Shown one piece after another: positions 29,150 through 38,322 of a stretch of DNA of 64,000 nt. The stretch lies in assembly GCF_002282895.1 (NCBI RefSeq), contig NZ_NRRB01000001.1, positions 682,001 through 746,000 on the forward strand. Direction: 5' to 3'. The stretch is from Paraferrimonas haliotis (GTDB lineage: Bacteria > Pseudomonadota > Gammaproteobacteria > Enterobacterales > Shewanellaceae). Under the pieces are notes generated by a model. That model searched no databases, was not told the origin of the DNA, and saw nothing but the letters and a program-made list of their open reading frames with translations. The position numbers were made by a program, and so were the translations under genes. Within the stretch, counting starts at the first letter, position 1, and each line of letters opens with the position of its first letter.

Positions 29150-29335
29150 TTAACAATATCCTTGGAGCAGATTAATCAATTCGTCTTCCGTTTCTGGAGT
29201 CTTAACTAATTCGATAGCTATTGATTGACTGCCATTCAGCATATAAGCGCTCTTGGTTAAATGGTCATGGTGAAACCATTTCCCATTAACGCACACATCG
29301 GTGTAGCATCTGGGGTCTTTCTTCAATTCCATCAT
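29150..29335 (-). CDS. Small hypothetical protein
   Basis: A 61-residue frame starting at paired ATGs (29335/29332), with AGGAAAG just upstream. The product (MMELKKDPRCYTDVCVNGKW ... ELINLLQGYC) is polar and has three cysteines and several histidines; no signal or membrane segment is visible. I do not recognise it. The ribosome-binding site and amino-acid composition support a real gene, but it could be spurious. Confidence 0.5.
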   Translation of the reverse strand: MMELKKDPRCYTDVCVNGKWFHHDHLTKSAYMLNGSQSIAIELVKTPETEDELINLLQGYC

Positions 29336-29515
29336 CTTTCCTAGCAAGTTGTTAACCTCGCTGTAACAATAACAGTCTGGCTCATCTTCATAGTGATCTG
29401 GATCAAGTTTTTGCTATTTATATGATTTTAATCACTTATTTTAGCTGTCTCTAACATACGATGGCGGAGTCGAGTTGCTATGCTGTACTGATAAAAGCAA
29501 GCAAAGGAGATCACT

Positions 29516-29887
29516 ATGCAACTTGGGGCTCACTCAATCAGTTTATCGGTTAAGTCCTTGGCTAAATCAAAAGCGTTTTACCAAACACTGGGGTTTAGTG
29601 TCGTTGGTGGCAGTGACGAGTATCATTATTTAATGATGCGCAGCGGAGATTGCGTCATTGGCCTTTTTGAAGGGATGTTTGAGCGCAATATGTTGACGTT
29701 CAATCCTGGTTGGGATCAGCATGCCAATGCAGTTGACCCATTCGATAGCATTAATTCAATACAGCAGCATTTGTTGGACAATGGCCTTGAGTTGACTAAG
29801 ACGCTTGAGGTAAATTCAACGGGACCGGGCAGCATAATGTTACTCGATCCGGATGGTAATCCTATCTTAATTGACCAACATCGTTGA
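29516..29887 (+). CDS. VOC-fold (glyoxalase/bleomycin resistance) protein
   Basis: A 123-residue single-domain vicinal oxygen chelate protein: ISLSVKSLAKSKAFYQTLGF at the start, then YHYLMMRSGDCVIGLFEG and a C-terminal GPGSIMLLDPDGNPILIDQ. The DPDGNPI strand is the family's second metal-site region. Substrate and metal cannot be predicted. A GGAG site precedes the ATG. It is followed 31 bp later by blc, so the two may be co-transcribed. Confidence 0.85.
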   Translation: MQLGAHSISLSVKSLAKSKAFYQTLGFSVVGGSDEYHYLMMRSGDCVIGLFEGMFERNMLTFNPGWDQHANAVDPFDSINSIQQHLLDNGLELTKTLEVNSTGPGSIMLLDPDGNPILIDQHR

Positions 29888-29918
29888 TGGCCAAACAACA
29901 ATAATAAAGGAAAGTAGT

Positions 29919-30440
29919 ATGCGGGCAGTAACGGTATTACTCATGAGCATTTTATTATCAGCATGCGTGGGCTTGCCAGATAAAGTTAGCCCGGTAAGCA
30001 ACTTCGAATTACCGCGCTATTTAGGTACTTGGTATGAAGTGGCACGGCTGGATCACTCCTTCGAACGGGGCATGAATCAAGTCACTGCTAACTATTCGAT
30101 GCGCGACGATGGTGGTGTGAAGGTGTTGAATCGAGGCTTTAAAACCAATGAACAGCAATGGCAAGAAGCTGAAGGCAAAGCCTACTTCGTGGAGGGTACC
30201 GACTCAGGGTATTTAAAAGTGTCATTCTTCGGCCCATTCTACGGATCTTACGTGGTATTCGAGCTTGATAAACAGGATTACCAATACGCGTTTGTTGCGG
30301 GGCCTAATCATGACTATTTGTGGTTGTTGGCGCGCACTCCGCAGGTGTCCGAGCAGCTAAAGCAGCGCTTCCTAAACGAAGCGAAGCAACGAGGCTTTAA
30401 TACCGAAGAAATCATCTTCGTTGAACACCCGCAACCGTGA
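29919..30440 (+). CDS. blc: Outer-membrane lipocalin Blc
   Basis: A 174-residue bacterial lipocalin. Starting at MRAVTVLLMS (29919, with AAAGGAAA upstream) gives a lipoprotein signal with lipobox LSAC. The fold is marked by FELPRYLGTWYEVARLDHSFERG near the N-terminus, then VKVLNRGF, LKVSFFGPFYGSYVVFEL and YLWLLARTP. Blc binds fatty acids or lysophospholipids and is linked to envelope maintenance in stationary phase in E. coli. The frame is open upstream into the VOC gene, but that extension lacks a signal. Confidence 0.93.
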   Translation: MRAVTVLLMSILLSACVGLPDKVSPVSNFELPRYLGTWYEVARLDHSFERGMNQVTANYSMRDDGGVKVLNRGFKTNEQQWQEAEGKAYFVEGTDSGYLKVSFFGPFYGSYVVFELDKQDYQYAFVAGPNHDYLWLLARTPQVSEQLKQRFLNEAKQRGFNTEEIIFVEHPQP

Positions 30441-30513
30441 TTACTATTTTTCAAGAAACTTTCCTAGAAACTGTTCAAAGGAAGGCTATAAAGCTCTCTA
30501 CAAGGACCTGTGA

Positions 30514-31398
30514 ATGGCGTTAACTTTTAGCCAGATTGACGCCTTTTGTTTGGTGGCTGAACACCAGTCGGTATCAAAAGCAGCACGCCACAGCGGTATC
30601 AATCGAACTACCCTAACCATGGCCATCAAAGCCATGGAGGCGGAGCTTGGTGTTGCTTTGTTTGAGCGAAGTGGAAATAAATTGTCACTTGCTGAAGCGG
30701 GCAAAGCCATTCTTCGCGATTGCAGCAATTTGTCGGATACCGCGCAACGGATACGGTTGACTTGCAAACAAGTGCGAGGAGAGTTCGCTGCGGAGGTGTG
30801 GATTGCTCGTGACGACTCGCTACCGGATCAGTTATGGCAAGAGTTAACCCACCAATTGAACGGCCAATTTCCAGCCACATCGTTTAACTTTATCCTGGCG
30901 TCTACCGGAGACTTGGCCAACTTAGTGGCCACCGAACAAGTCGATTTTGCTTTTGGTGTTGACTATGAGAGAGAGCAAACCGCTCGGGTCAGTTTTCAAC
31001 CATTAGGAAAAATTCGGATGATGTCGGTTTGCAATGCCGAGCATCCATTAGCTCAAAAACGCCGAGTCAGCGATCAGGATTTACAAGAGACCATGCAAGC
31101 TTCCATGGTGTATCTCAATGAAAAGGACAATCCAGAGCTGCAACCCTTTTCGAGAAACTACATTGGCTTTTCCAGTTTCGATTACATTCTCAGTAGCATT
31201 CAAACCGAACAAGCTTGGGGGGTTATGCCCGAACCGCTCATTCGCTCTTTGTTACGTCAGCAGAAACTGAATGTCATTAAACATACCTACGGGCTTATTC
31301 AGGAAGATTATTGCATGTTCAGTACTCCAGGAGTCACAGAGCATCTGGCCATGAACTGGCTTGCTGAGCAGTTGCAAGACTACTTATTCGCATTCTAA
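30514..31398 (+). CDS. LysR-family transcriptional regulator
   Basis: This 294-residue protein has an N-terminal HTH (QIDAFCLVAEHQSVSKAARH, then LTMAIKAMEAELGVALFERSGNKLSL) and an effector domain. I cannot assign an inducer. It stands between blc and a CDF transporter, both in the same direction, with 202 bp before the latter; neither is an obvious target. AAGGACC lies before the ATG. Confidence 0.85.
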   Translation: MALTFSQIDAFCLVAEHQSVSKAARHSGINRTTLTMAIKAMEAELGVALFERSGNKLSLAEAGKAILRDCSNLSDTAQRIRLTCKQVRGEFAAEVWIARDDSLPDQLWQELTHQLNGQFPATSFNFILASTGDLANLVATEQVDFAFGVDYEREQTARVSFQPLGKIRMMSVCNAEHPLAQKRRVSDQDLQETMQASMVYLNEKDNPELQPFSRNYIGFSSFDYILSSIQTEQAWGVMPEPLIRSLLRQQKLNVIKHTYGLIQEDYCMFSTPGVTEHLAMNWLAEQLQDYLFAF

Positions 31399-31600
31399 CG
31401 CATCAGTCAGTGTCAAATTTAATGACAGATCAATATTGAGCTAACTAGTTGATAAAATTGATTTAATTGGAGTTGCTGGTTTGCTGGCGTTTCTCGTCCC
31501 CGTCTTGGCTGTTGTCATTTTGTAAAACCAACCTCAATATAAGTTAACCCTAATCTTACTTGTCGGTAGATTAGCAACTTACTAAATAACAAGAGGTTAT

Positions 31601-32491
31601 ATGTCTCTCTCCACGCAGTCCCACGAACGTAACGCCCTAGTGATTTCTTGCATATTAGCAGGCATGTTTGCGGTCGGTGGCGTTATTATTGGCTGGTGGT
31701 TGGGCTCGTATGTCATAGCCTTTGACGGCTTTTACTCGTCGGTCAGTTTAGGCCTAACCTTGTTATCACTCATTGCTGCTAAGGCCATTCGCGGCAACAG
31801 AAATAAGCAATTCCCCAATGGTAAAGCCGTATTAGAGCCACTGGTAATCGCCATAAAAGGCGTCGCTATTCTCACGGTGGTGGCGATATCTTTTGTGTCA
31901 GCCTGTAACGCATTAATGCAGGGACCAAGTCCTATGCAACTCGACATTGCAGGGCTATTTGGAGTGGTTAATATTCTGGGTTGCGGCATAGCGTGGTGGC
32001 TATTACTTAAAATGAACAACGCTCATTCCACCGGTCTCATTGAAGCCGAAATTAAGCAGTGGAAAATGGATACCTGGTTAAGTGTGGCGGTTACCGCGGG
32101 GTTTTTATGCGCTTGGCTTATGACCATGACGCCGTGGGCTCATTATGCTAACTACGCTGATCCGTTAATGATGATTATGATTGCCGGTTACTTTGTAAGC
32201 GTGCCGTTGGCCATGATCAGAGACGCCATGCGCGAATTGCTTGGCATGTCGAGCCAACCGGAGTTAGTCAGCAAGGTGAGTGCCTGCATTAAGCGCCATC
32301 CAATGGCAGCGCAAGTGAAACTCGCTGCAGTGGTCAAAGTTGGGCCAGAGCTTCAAGTTAATCTCGATATTAACGCCGATCATCAAGATGCACTAAAGCC
32401 CAAGCAGCTGAAACGTATGAAGCAGAGCATGTTAGCGGATTTGTCAGAACTACCGTTCGACATCAAACTCAAGCTTAATTTAGCGCTCTAA
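31601..32491 (+). CDS. Cation diffusion facilitator-type transporter
   Basis: A 296-residue protein with about six membrane helices and a C-terminal soluble domain (KVGPELQVNLDINADH), as in the CDF superfamily. The TM2 segment AFDGFYSSVSLGLTLLSLIAAK matches the predicted Co/Zn/Cd transporter subgroup rather than YiiP: the usual DxxxD is DGFYS, so one metal ligand is replaced by Ser, and the TM5 HxxxD site reads WKMDTWLS. Metal specificity or even substrate class may differ. GAGG precedes the ATG. Confidence 0.8.
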   Translation: MSLSTQSHERNALVISCILAGMFAVGGVIIGWWLGSYVIAFDGFYSSVSLGLTLLSLIAAKAIRGNRNKQFPNGKAVLEPLVIAIKGVAILTVVAISFVSACNALMQGPSPMQLDIAGLFGVVNILGCGIAWWLLLKMNNAHSTGLIEAEIKQWKMDTWLSVAVTAGFLCAWLMTMTPWAHYANYADPLMMIMIAGYFVSVPLAMIRDAMRELLGMSSQPELVSKVSACIKRHPMAAQVKLAAVVKVGPELQVNLDINADHQDALKPKQLKRMKQSMLADLSELPFDIKLKLNLAL

Positions 32492-32673
32492 TTGGCGCTG
32501 GTGAGTCAACAAACAAAGCCATATTGAAACACTATTGAATTCAACAAAGTGTCCCTAACTATCTAAAAATCACACATAAATTATTGAGTCAGCTGTCTAT
32601 ACTCATTAGCACGAATACAAAATTGATTGTAAAGTGAACTGGGTATCCGTTACCAACCAAAGGAGAATGGCTT

Positions 32674-33963
32674 TTGACTACCTACGCAATTCTATGTTTA
32701 CTCGCCGCATTGGCTCTTTGTACCTCGCTGGTAGCCAATCGTCTCAAACGGCTGCAAGAGACCATCGCCATTACGGGTCTTGCCTTGCTCATCAGTTTGT
32801 TTATTCTTTTGGTTGGTAAAGTGTTTCATGGCTCTTTGTACTCAACCTTTGTGGTGGATTTAAAACAACTGGAGTTTAAGGAGCTCTTGCTCGACGGCAT
32901 GTTGGGTTTTTTGCTGTTCGCAGGTGCTCTGCAAATTCACTTTTCAATTCTAAAGAAGCAGCGCTGGGAAATTTTCTTTTTAGCCTTTGTTGGCACTCTA
33001 ATATCCACCTTTGTTATTGGTGGCATCGTATATTACGTCGCTCAATTCATTGGCCACCCGTTGGCGTTTATCTACTGTCTATTATTTGGCTCGCTCATCT
33101 CTCCAACGGATCCAATTGCAGTTCTGGCGATCATTAAGTCCTTAGGCGCACCGGATGAAGTCTCGATTCAAGTGGAAGGTGAATCTCTGTTCAACGACGG
33201 TATTGGCTTGGTGATTTTTGTTTCATTGTCTAAGCTGGCCTTCTCCACAACTCCGCTGACAACCATGGAAGTGGTTGGTTTGTTTATGCAAGAAGCGGTA
33301 GGCGGCATTGTGTTTGGTGGTGTGCTCGCCTATGGACTATATCGGTTACTTAAATTGTGCGATGACAGTACCCAGTTTTTATTGATTTCGGCATTAGTGC
33401 CTAGCGCCGGTTATGTGTTAGCAGACATGCTCGGTGTTTCAGGGCCTTTGGCCATGGTGTCGGCTGGCATCATTGTTGGTAACTTTGTCGTACCTAAACT
33501 GACCGACGAAACCAGCTCAGAAGTCTTTGAGCATTTTTGGCTATTAATAGAGTCATTCCTAAATTCATTGTTGTTCTTACTCTTAGGCTTATTGTTGCTA
33601 TTGGTTGAATTTGACAAGCAACTTTGGTGGTTCATGCTACTGGCCGTGCCGATTGTTCTGGTGGGTCGTACCTGTGGTGTGTATATCCCTTATTTCTTCT
33701 TCCGCCGTTTTAAGAAATACAACAGCTATGCGGAGCGCATTTTGGTGTGGGGTGGATTACGTGGTGGACTGGCATTTGCAATGGCCATGAGCTTACCCAC
33801 AGGCGTAATGCTTTGGGGTAGTGCTAACATTGATTTGCGAGAGCTCATCATGGTGATGACCTATGCGGTGGTGCTGTTTTCTATTCTGGTGCAAGGCAGC
33901 ACGGTGACAGGCTTTATTAATAAGAGTAATGAAGAGGATGCGAGAACCAAATCGCAGCAGTAG
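32674..33963 (+). CDS. Na+/H+ (or K+/H+) antiporter, CPA1 family
   Basis: A 429-residue protein with about 12 membrane helices. Diagnostic CPA1 motifs are SLISPTDPIAVLAI and VEGESLFNDGIGLVIFV, which carry the ion-translocation Asp residues, and a late WGGLRGGLAFAMAMSLP. The start is TTG, with AAAGGAG eight bases upstream. It exchanges cytoplasmic Na+ or K+ for H+ across the inner membrane, suiting a marine lifestyle. The tail is short, without a regulatory domain. A terminator follows. Confidence 0.92.
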   Translation: MTTYAILCLLAALALCTSLVANRLKRLQETIAITGLALLISLFILLVGKVFHGSLYSTFVVDLKQLEFKELLLDGMLGFLLFAGALQIHFSILKKQRWEIFFLAFVGTLISTFVIGGIVYYVAQFIGHPLAFIYCLLFGSLISPTDPIAVLAIIKSLGAPDEVSIQVEGESLFNDGIGLVIFVSLSKLAFSTTPLTTMEVVGLFMQEAVGGIVFGGVLAYGLYRLLKLCDDSTQFLLISALVPSAGYVLADMLGVSGPLAMVSAGIIVGNFVVPKLTDETSSEVFEHFWLLIESFLNSLLFLLLGLLLLLVEFDKQLWWFMLLAVPIVLVGRTCGVYIPYFFFRRFKKYNSYAERILVWGGLRGGLAFAMAMSLPTGVMLWGSANIDLRELIMVMTYAVVLFSILVQGSTVTGFINKSNEEDARTKSQQ

Positions 33964-33982
33964 TGCTCAATAACACCGAATT

Positions 33983-34012
33983 AAAACCGCTTTTTTACAA
34001 GCGGTTTTTTTG
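33983..34012 (+). terminator. Intrinsic terminator after the antiporter
   Basis: AAAACCGC, a T-rich loop and GCGGTTTTTTT, 20 bp after the stop. Confidence 0.88.
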
Positions 34013-34092
34013 TGCCCACTCGCTTGGTTCAGCTTAGAGTAAGCTCGAATTTGCTATCATTATCACTGGAATATTTTGCCAAGGGGGTGTGA

Positions 34093-34662
34093 GTGATCGA
34101 CCCGATAGGCACCGTCCCCGTTTTTTTAGCCGTTACTTCGCAATATTCTCAAACCATTCGTCGTCGCATTGCGATTAAAGCAAGTGCAGTGGCGGCATTG
34201 GTTTTGGTGTTTTTTGTTGTTGTCGGCGAAGTGCTTCTAAGTGCCATGGCTATCCCGTTACCTGCGTTTCAAGTTGCTGGTGGCATCGTGTTATTTCTGT
34301 TTGCTATGACCATGATTTTTGGTGAAGGCAAGATAGAGCAGGAGCGCAAAATGTGCGAACAAAGCACTGAAGCGGCGATTTTCCCACTGGCCATTCCTTC
34401 AATCGCGAGTCCTGGCGCGATATTAGCGGCTGTGATGATGACAGAAAACAGCCTTTACAATGTCACCGAGCAGTTTCAAACCCTGTTGGTCATACTCGCG
34501 GTTCTGCTGATCGCAATGATATTTATGTTATTGGCCGGACGTATTCAAACCATTATAGGCAAGAGCGGAGCCAACTTAATCAGCCGAGTAATGGGCATTA
34601 TTTTAGGGTCAGTGGCGGTTGCCAATGTTCTCGAAGGCATCAAGATTTACTTCGCAATTTAG
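34093..34662 (+). CDS. MarC-family membrane protein, short N-terminus
   Basis: A UPF0056/MarC-like protein with five or six hydrophobic helices and a conserved core (IDPIGTVPVFLAVTS, FQVAGGIVLFLFAMTMIFGE, PLAIPSIASPGAILAAVMM). The start must be GTG at 34093 because the codon before it is a TGA in frame. The protein therefore starts exactly at the IDPIG motif. Family members normally carry about 12-20 more hydrophobic residues that begin TM1. AAGGGGG lies five bases before the GTG, so this start could be used. Either a genuinely short form or a gene with a damaged 5' end. Function of the family is unclear. Confidence 0.75.
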   Translation: MIDPIGTVPVFLAVTSQYSQTIRRRIAIKASAVAALVLVFFVVVGEVLLSAMAIPLPAFQVAGGIVLFLFAMTMIFGEGKIEQERKMCEQSTEAAIFPLAIPSIASPGAILAAVMMTENSLYNVTEQFQTLLVILAVLLIAMIFMLLAGRIQTIIGKSGANLISRVMGIILGSVAVANVLEGIKIYFAI

Positions 34663-34670
34663 TGAGCCTA

Positions 34671-36173
34671 TCAGTCGTTAAGTTGGCTTTTAGGGATCTT
34701 GATAAAGAATAAAAAGGGCAGGATCGACAAGAATAACAGCGTAACAAAAGCATAGGTATGGACGAAGGCAACGATCTCAGATTGCTGATGCAATTGCTGC
34801 TGCAATAAGGTTATGGTGCTGGGATCGGTTAATTGCAGTTGATTGGAATCCAGCCAATTTTGCAAATTGACACTGTATGGATTAATGCCTTCGCCTAAAC
34901 TGTTCCACTGGGTTTGTGCTTGGCGAAATTGAAAGGTGGTCACAATGGAAATGCCAAATGAACTGCCCACGGTTCTAAACAAATTATAAATACTGGCACC
35001 GCCAACCTGATGTTCCTTAGCCAGCGTGGTATACGCCATGTTGGAAAGCGACGAAAACACCAGCCCCATGCCACAACCTTGCAATAGGGTAGGTAGTACC
35101 ACCCATTTTGGATCAATGTTAAGGGAGTATTGGGTCATCATTAAGCCGGAAAGTGCACACAAACTCACCCCGACAAACACCGCCCATTTCAGTCGTTCAT
35201 TGGTCATTAATCGGGCCGTCAAAATAAGCGTAATGCCGGCCGCTACCCCACGAGGGGCCAATAAGAAGCCCGTTGTGTCGACAGGATAATTGAGCATGCC
35301 CTCCAGCATCATGGGTACTTGCGAGGTAAGCCCGAATACGGCACTGACGAAAATGGCCATCATGATCGATGAAAGGGCTAAATTGCGATTGCGGATTAGC
35401 CAAATGGGGGCGGCGGGACTGCGGCTTTTAAAGCTTTGATAAACGAATGCCACTAGGGAGAGCAGGGCGATAACGAGACTGATCTGAATAAATCCGGATT
35501 CGAACCAATCTTTTTGATTGCCTTGGTCTAACACCATTTGCAACAAACCCACCCCCAGCGCCATAGAGGCGATAACGCCCCAATGAATATCGGCTTTGCG
35601 CTTATTAGCCATATCCACAAAAGCGTAAATCATCGCTAAACAAAATAAGCCAACAGGTAGATTCACGTAGAACACCCAGCGCCAATTCATATTCTCCGTA
35701 ATGAGCCCGCCCAGACTTGGGCCTAAAATAGGTCCTACTAAAATGCCAATGCTAAAAATCGCCATGGCTTTGTTGCGTTGGTTGTCGGGAAAAATCGAGA
35801 TAAGAATCGATTGCGACAAAGGAATCACCGCAGCACCAAAAGCACCTTGAATCACTCTGAAAAATACCATGGTTTCAATGGACTGAGCTTGACCGCACAA
35901 CATGGAGGCCAGCATGAATCCAGACACCGCAAACAACAGCAGGCGCCGCTCGCCAAGCTTGGCTGCAAAGAATGAGGTCATGGGGATGAAGATGGCTTCC
36001 GCCATGGTGTAAGCCGTAAGCACCCAGGTAATGCTATCGGAGGTGGCTCCCAACGCACCTTGCATTTGCGGCATAGCCACCATGGCGATGGTCATATCGA
36101 TCAGCACCATGATGGCGGATGTCATCACCGCAATCACGATCATCCATCGTTTAAAAGGGGTTAGCTTTTCCAC
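34671..36173 (-). CDS. EmrB-like multidrug MFS transporter (DHA2, 14 TM)
   Basis: A 500-residue DHA2-family drug:H+ antiporter with about 14 helices. Motifs include VLIDMTIAMVAMPQM, WVLTAYTMAEAIFIPMTSF, FFRVIQGAFGAAVIPLSQS and GPILGPSLGGLI. It begins three bases after the membrane fusion protein gene stop, so it forms an EmrAB-type pump that would use a TolC-like outer-membrane channel encoded elsewhere. Substrates cannot be read. No dedicated regulator is adjacent. Confidence 0.92.
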   Translation of the reverse strand: MEKLTPFKRWMIVIAVMTSAIMVLIDMTIAMVAMPQMQGALGATSDSITWVLTAYTMAEAIFIPMTSFFAAKLGERRLLLFAVSGFMLASMLCGQAQSIETMVFFRVIQGAFGAAVIPLSQSILISIFPDNQRNKAMAIFSIGILVGPILGPSLGGLITENMNWRWVFYVNLPVGLFCLAMIYAFVDMANKRKADIHWGVIASMALGVGLLQMVLDQGNQKDWFESGFIQISLVIALLSLVAFVYQSFKSRSPAAPIWLIRNRNLALSSIMMAIFVSAVFGLTSQVPMMLEGMLNYPVDTTGFLLAPRGVAAGITLILTARLMTNERLKWAVFVGVSLCALSGLMMTQYSLNIDPKWVVLPTLLQGCGMGLVFSSLSNMAYTTLAKEHQVGGASIYNLFRTVGSSFGISIVTTFQFRQAQTQWNSLGEGINPYSVNLQNWLDSNQLQLTDPSTITLLQQQLHQQSEIVAFVHTYAFVTLLFLSILPFLFFIKIPKSQLND

Positions 36174-36176
36174 GGT

Positions 36177-37175
36177 TTATTGCAACGCTGCAGTCGTATC
36201 TATGGTGACTTCGCTGCTGGCGCCCACCCGCAGTTGCGGCTTACTAGCGAGATCGTCGGTTAAGCGGATTTTAATCGGAAAGCGCTGTCCCACTTTTACC
36301 CAATTGCCGGTGGCGTTTTCAGGAGGCAACAAAGAGAAACTCGAGCCGCTGGCAGGGGAGAGGCTATCCACCACGCCATGCCAAACTTCATCGGGGTACA
36401 TATCCACGGTAACCGTTACTGGCTGACCTTGTTGTATGTTAGTCATTTGCGATTCTTTAAAGTTTGCTCTGATCCATTGGCTGTACTGCTTAACAATGGG
36501 GAACAGCGCTCGCCCTTGCTGCGCCAACGAGCCATCGTGTATTTCAATGCTGCCGATGTAGCCATCAAATGGGGCGCTGATTTCGGTATAGCTTAAATTC
36601 AATTCTGCCTGGGCTAGTTTGGCTGCGGCTTGTTGAACCGCAGCAGAGCTGTTGGCATCGCCACCACGAACCGCGACCGCTTGTTGAACGTTGGCTTGGG
36701 CAGCACTCATGCGCGCTTGGGCATCCGCCAGTTGGGTGTTGACGTCATCAGCCGCTTGTTGCGGCACCAGTTGTTGCTCAACTAAAGACTTAGTGCGCTT
36801 GGCATTTTTTTGGGCATTGCTAAGCTCCGCCTTAGCTTCATTCAATTGCGCTATCGCTGCGTCAATGGCGGAATTTTGCGATTCGTTAAGCTGCAAAGCA
36901 CTTTGATAGGCGGCTTTGGCTTCGGTAACGGCTAACGCATAAGCGGTTGCATCGATGCTCACTAAGGCGTCGCCTTTTTTAACGTAAGCAAAATTACTGA
37001 CGTGCAGCTTGGTAATGGTTCCAGAAACCTGTGGTGCTACCGACACTAGGTTGGCGTGTACGTAGGCATTACTGGTGCTCGGATGTTGTTTGCTATAGCT
37101 CCAATAGCTATAGCCGGCGATGCCCAGTGCGCCAAGCAAGATAATAATAACCGTAGTTTTAATCAGTTTGGTCAT
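36177..37175 (-). CDS. EmrA-like periplasmic adaptor (HlyD family)
   Basis: A 332-residue membrane fusion protein: one N-terminal anchor helix (TTVIIILLGALGIAGYSYW), a lipoyl/barrel half (VSVAPQVSGTITKLHVSNFAYVKKGD), a long Ala/Gln-rich coiled-coil hairpin (about residues 80-190), then LSYTEISAPFDGYIG and a C-terminal beta-barrel. It links the downstream EmrB-like pump to an outer-membrane factor. The frame is open to a TTG at 37187, but ATG 37175 with GGAACC upstream is preferred. Confidence 0.92.
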   Translation of the reverse strand: MTKLIKTTVIIILLGALGIAGYSYWSYSKQHPSTSNAYVHANLVSVAPQVSGTITKLHVSNFAYVKKGDALVSIDATAYALAVTEAKAAYQSALQLNESQNSAIDAAIAQLNEAKAELSNAQKNAKRTKSLVEQQLVPQQAADDVNTQLADAQARMSAAQANVQQAVAVRGGDANSSAAVQQAAAKLAQAELNLSYTEISAPFDGYIGSIEIHDGSLAQQGRALFPIVKQYSQWIRANFKESQMTNIQQGQPVTVTVDMYPDEVWHGVVDSLSPASGSSFSLLPPENATGNWVKVGQRFPIKIRLTDDLASKPQLRVGASSEVTIDTTAALQ

Positions 37176-37313
37176 TGATGGTTCCAATATGAAAAATCAA
37201 TTAGCTGCCACTAAGTCTAGTGCAAAAGGGCCGGTGGGTAAGTGTTGCTGGGCGGTGGCTTTGTATGTTAATTCAAACTAGAATCAATGAGGTACAAGGT
37301 TAGGGAGTGACAT

Positions 37314-37472
37314 ATGATCTGGGTGTTCGTTATGACGGCGGTGAGCATGGTTATCTGCTATCAGGTGGCGAAAGCGCGCAACGCGAGCCGTCGCTTTTGG
37401 CTAATTGTCAGCTTGTTGGTTGGGCCGTTGGCCATACCTTTTGTGTTCTTTTCGAAAAAGGCGAGTGTTTAA
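37314..37472 (+). CDS. Small two-helix membrane protein
   Basis: A 52-residue frame with ATG at 37314 behind a good AGGGAG site. It encodes a hydrophobic N-terminal helix (MIWVFVMTAVSMVICYQVA), a basic loop (KARNASRRFW), a second helix (LIVSLLVGPLAIPFVFF) and a short KKASV tail. Its stop is three bases before the ATG of the lysozyme-inhibitor-like gene, so the two probably form an operon. A longer overlapping frame from 37307 in another register has no ribosome-binding site and is rejected. Confidence 0.7.
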   Translation: MIWVFVMTAVSMVICYQVAKARNASRRFWLIVSLLVGPLAIPFVFFSKKASV

Positions 37473-37475
37473 ACC

Positions 37476-38084
37476 ATGTTGCTTTTGAAATATCCGTTGC
37501 AGCTGAAGCTGTTGTTGCTAACCCTGTGCTTTTTTGCCGCTGATGCGAAATCCCAAGGACCATCGTTTGACTGCAGTCAAGTCAGCGCTGATTCAACCGA
37601 AGCTATGGTGTGTCAATCAGACAGACTGAGCCAATTGGATCGGGATTTGGCCAAAGCGTATCAACAAGCGCTAAGCAAGGCCGCCAATGAACGCTCATTA
37701 TTGAAAGCTGAGCAACGCGGTTGGGTAAAAGGCCGCAACGAGTGTTGGAAAGCGATCAACGAAGCCGATTGCGTAGCGCTAAGCTACCAAACACGCCTAT
37801 CCGAATTGCAAGCTCGTTATCAATTGGTGAGCGTGCAAGGTCCGTTGTTTTATCAGTGCAATACTGATGTTCGCAACGAATTGGTGGTGCGCTACTTCGA
37901 CAGTGACATCCCTACCGCCATTATCGAGCGAGGCGATCAAATGAAATTGCTATATAAAAACGCCGATTCAAGCAAAGGCTATGTGGGGCAAGATGCGCAA
38001 CTCATTCAGAACGATAGGTCGCTGCAACTGGTTTGGTACTATCAACAAACAGCGCTGAATTGCACTCAAAAACCATCTCAATAG
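37476..38084 (+). CDS. LprI/MliC-type lysozyme inhibitor-like secreted protein
   Basis: A 202-residue protein with a signal peptide (KLLLLTLCFFAADAKS) and an N-terminal LprI-like domain (FDCSQVSADSTEAMVCQSDRL, QRGWVKGRNECW, DCVALSYQTRLSELQ). A C-terminal MliC-like beta domain follows (LFYQCNTDVRNELVVRYF ... ALNC). The paired cysteines suit periplasmic disulfides. Such proteins inhibit C-type lysozyme in several Gram-negatives; activity here is inferred. It is preceded by a 52-residue membrane protein in the same operon. Confidence 0.75.
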   Translation: MLLLKYPLQLKLLLLTLCFFAADAKSQGPSFDCSQVSADSTEAMVCQSDRLSQLDRDLAKAYQQALSKAANERSLLKAEQRGWVKGRNECWKAINEADCVALSYQTRLSELQARYQLVSVQGPLFYQCNTDVRNELVVRYFDSDIPTAIIERGDQMKLLYKNADSSKGYVGQDAQLIQNDRSLQLVWYYQQTALNCTQKPSQ

Positions 38085-38322
38085 CACAACACAATTCTTA
38101 GATAAAATGCCACTGACATAAACGTTGATGGCGGCTACCTTGTTCACTATGGGCTCAATGTCTGCGTAAACCCGCCGGGTCACAGCCCTTTATTATGTCG
38201 TTTTGCCGGTAATAACGAGCTAATTGCGTTAAATATTATGTGTTTACTTGGCAATTAATGTTAACTTTGTGATAGGCGTGGGTAAAACCGTATTGAGAGA
38301 CCGTGGAGTTAGGTATTTTTGT

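Noticed and set aside
28866-29175. Overlapping frames at the purL 3' end on both strands
   Set aside because: They contain repeated GGQAPF-like peptides produced by reading through the REP pair.
37307-37543. 78-codon plus-strand frame
   Set aside because: It overlaps the 52-residue membrane protein in another register, lacks a ribosome-binding site, and its product has no coherent features.
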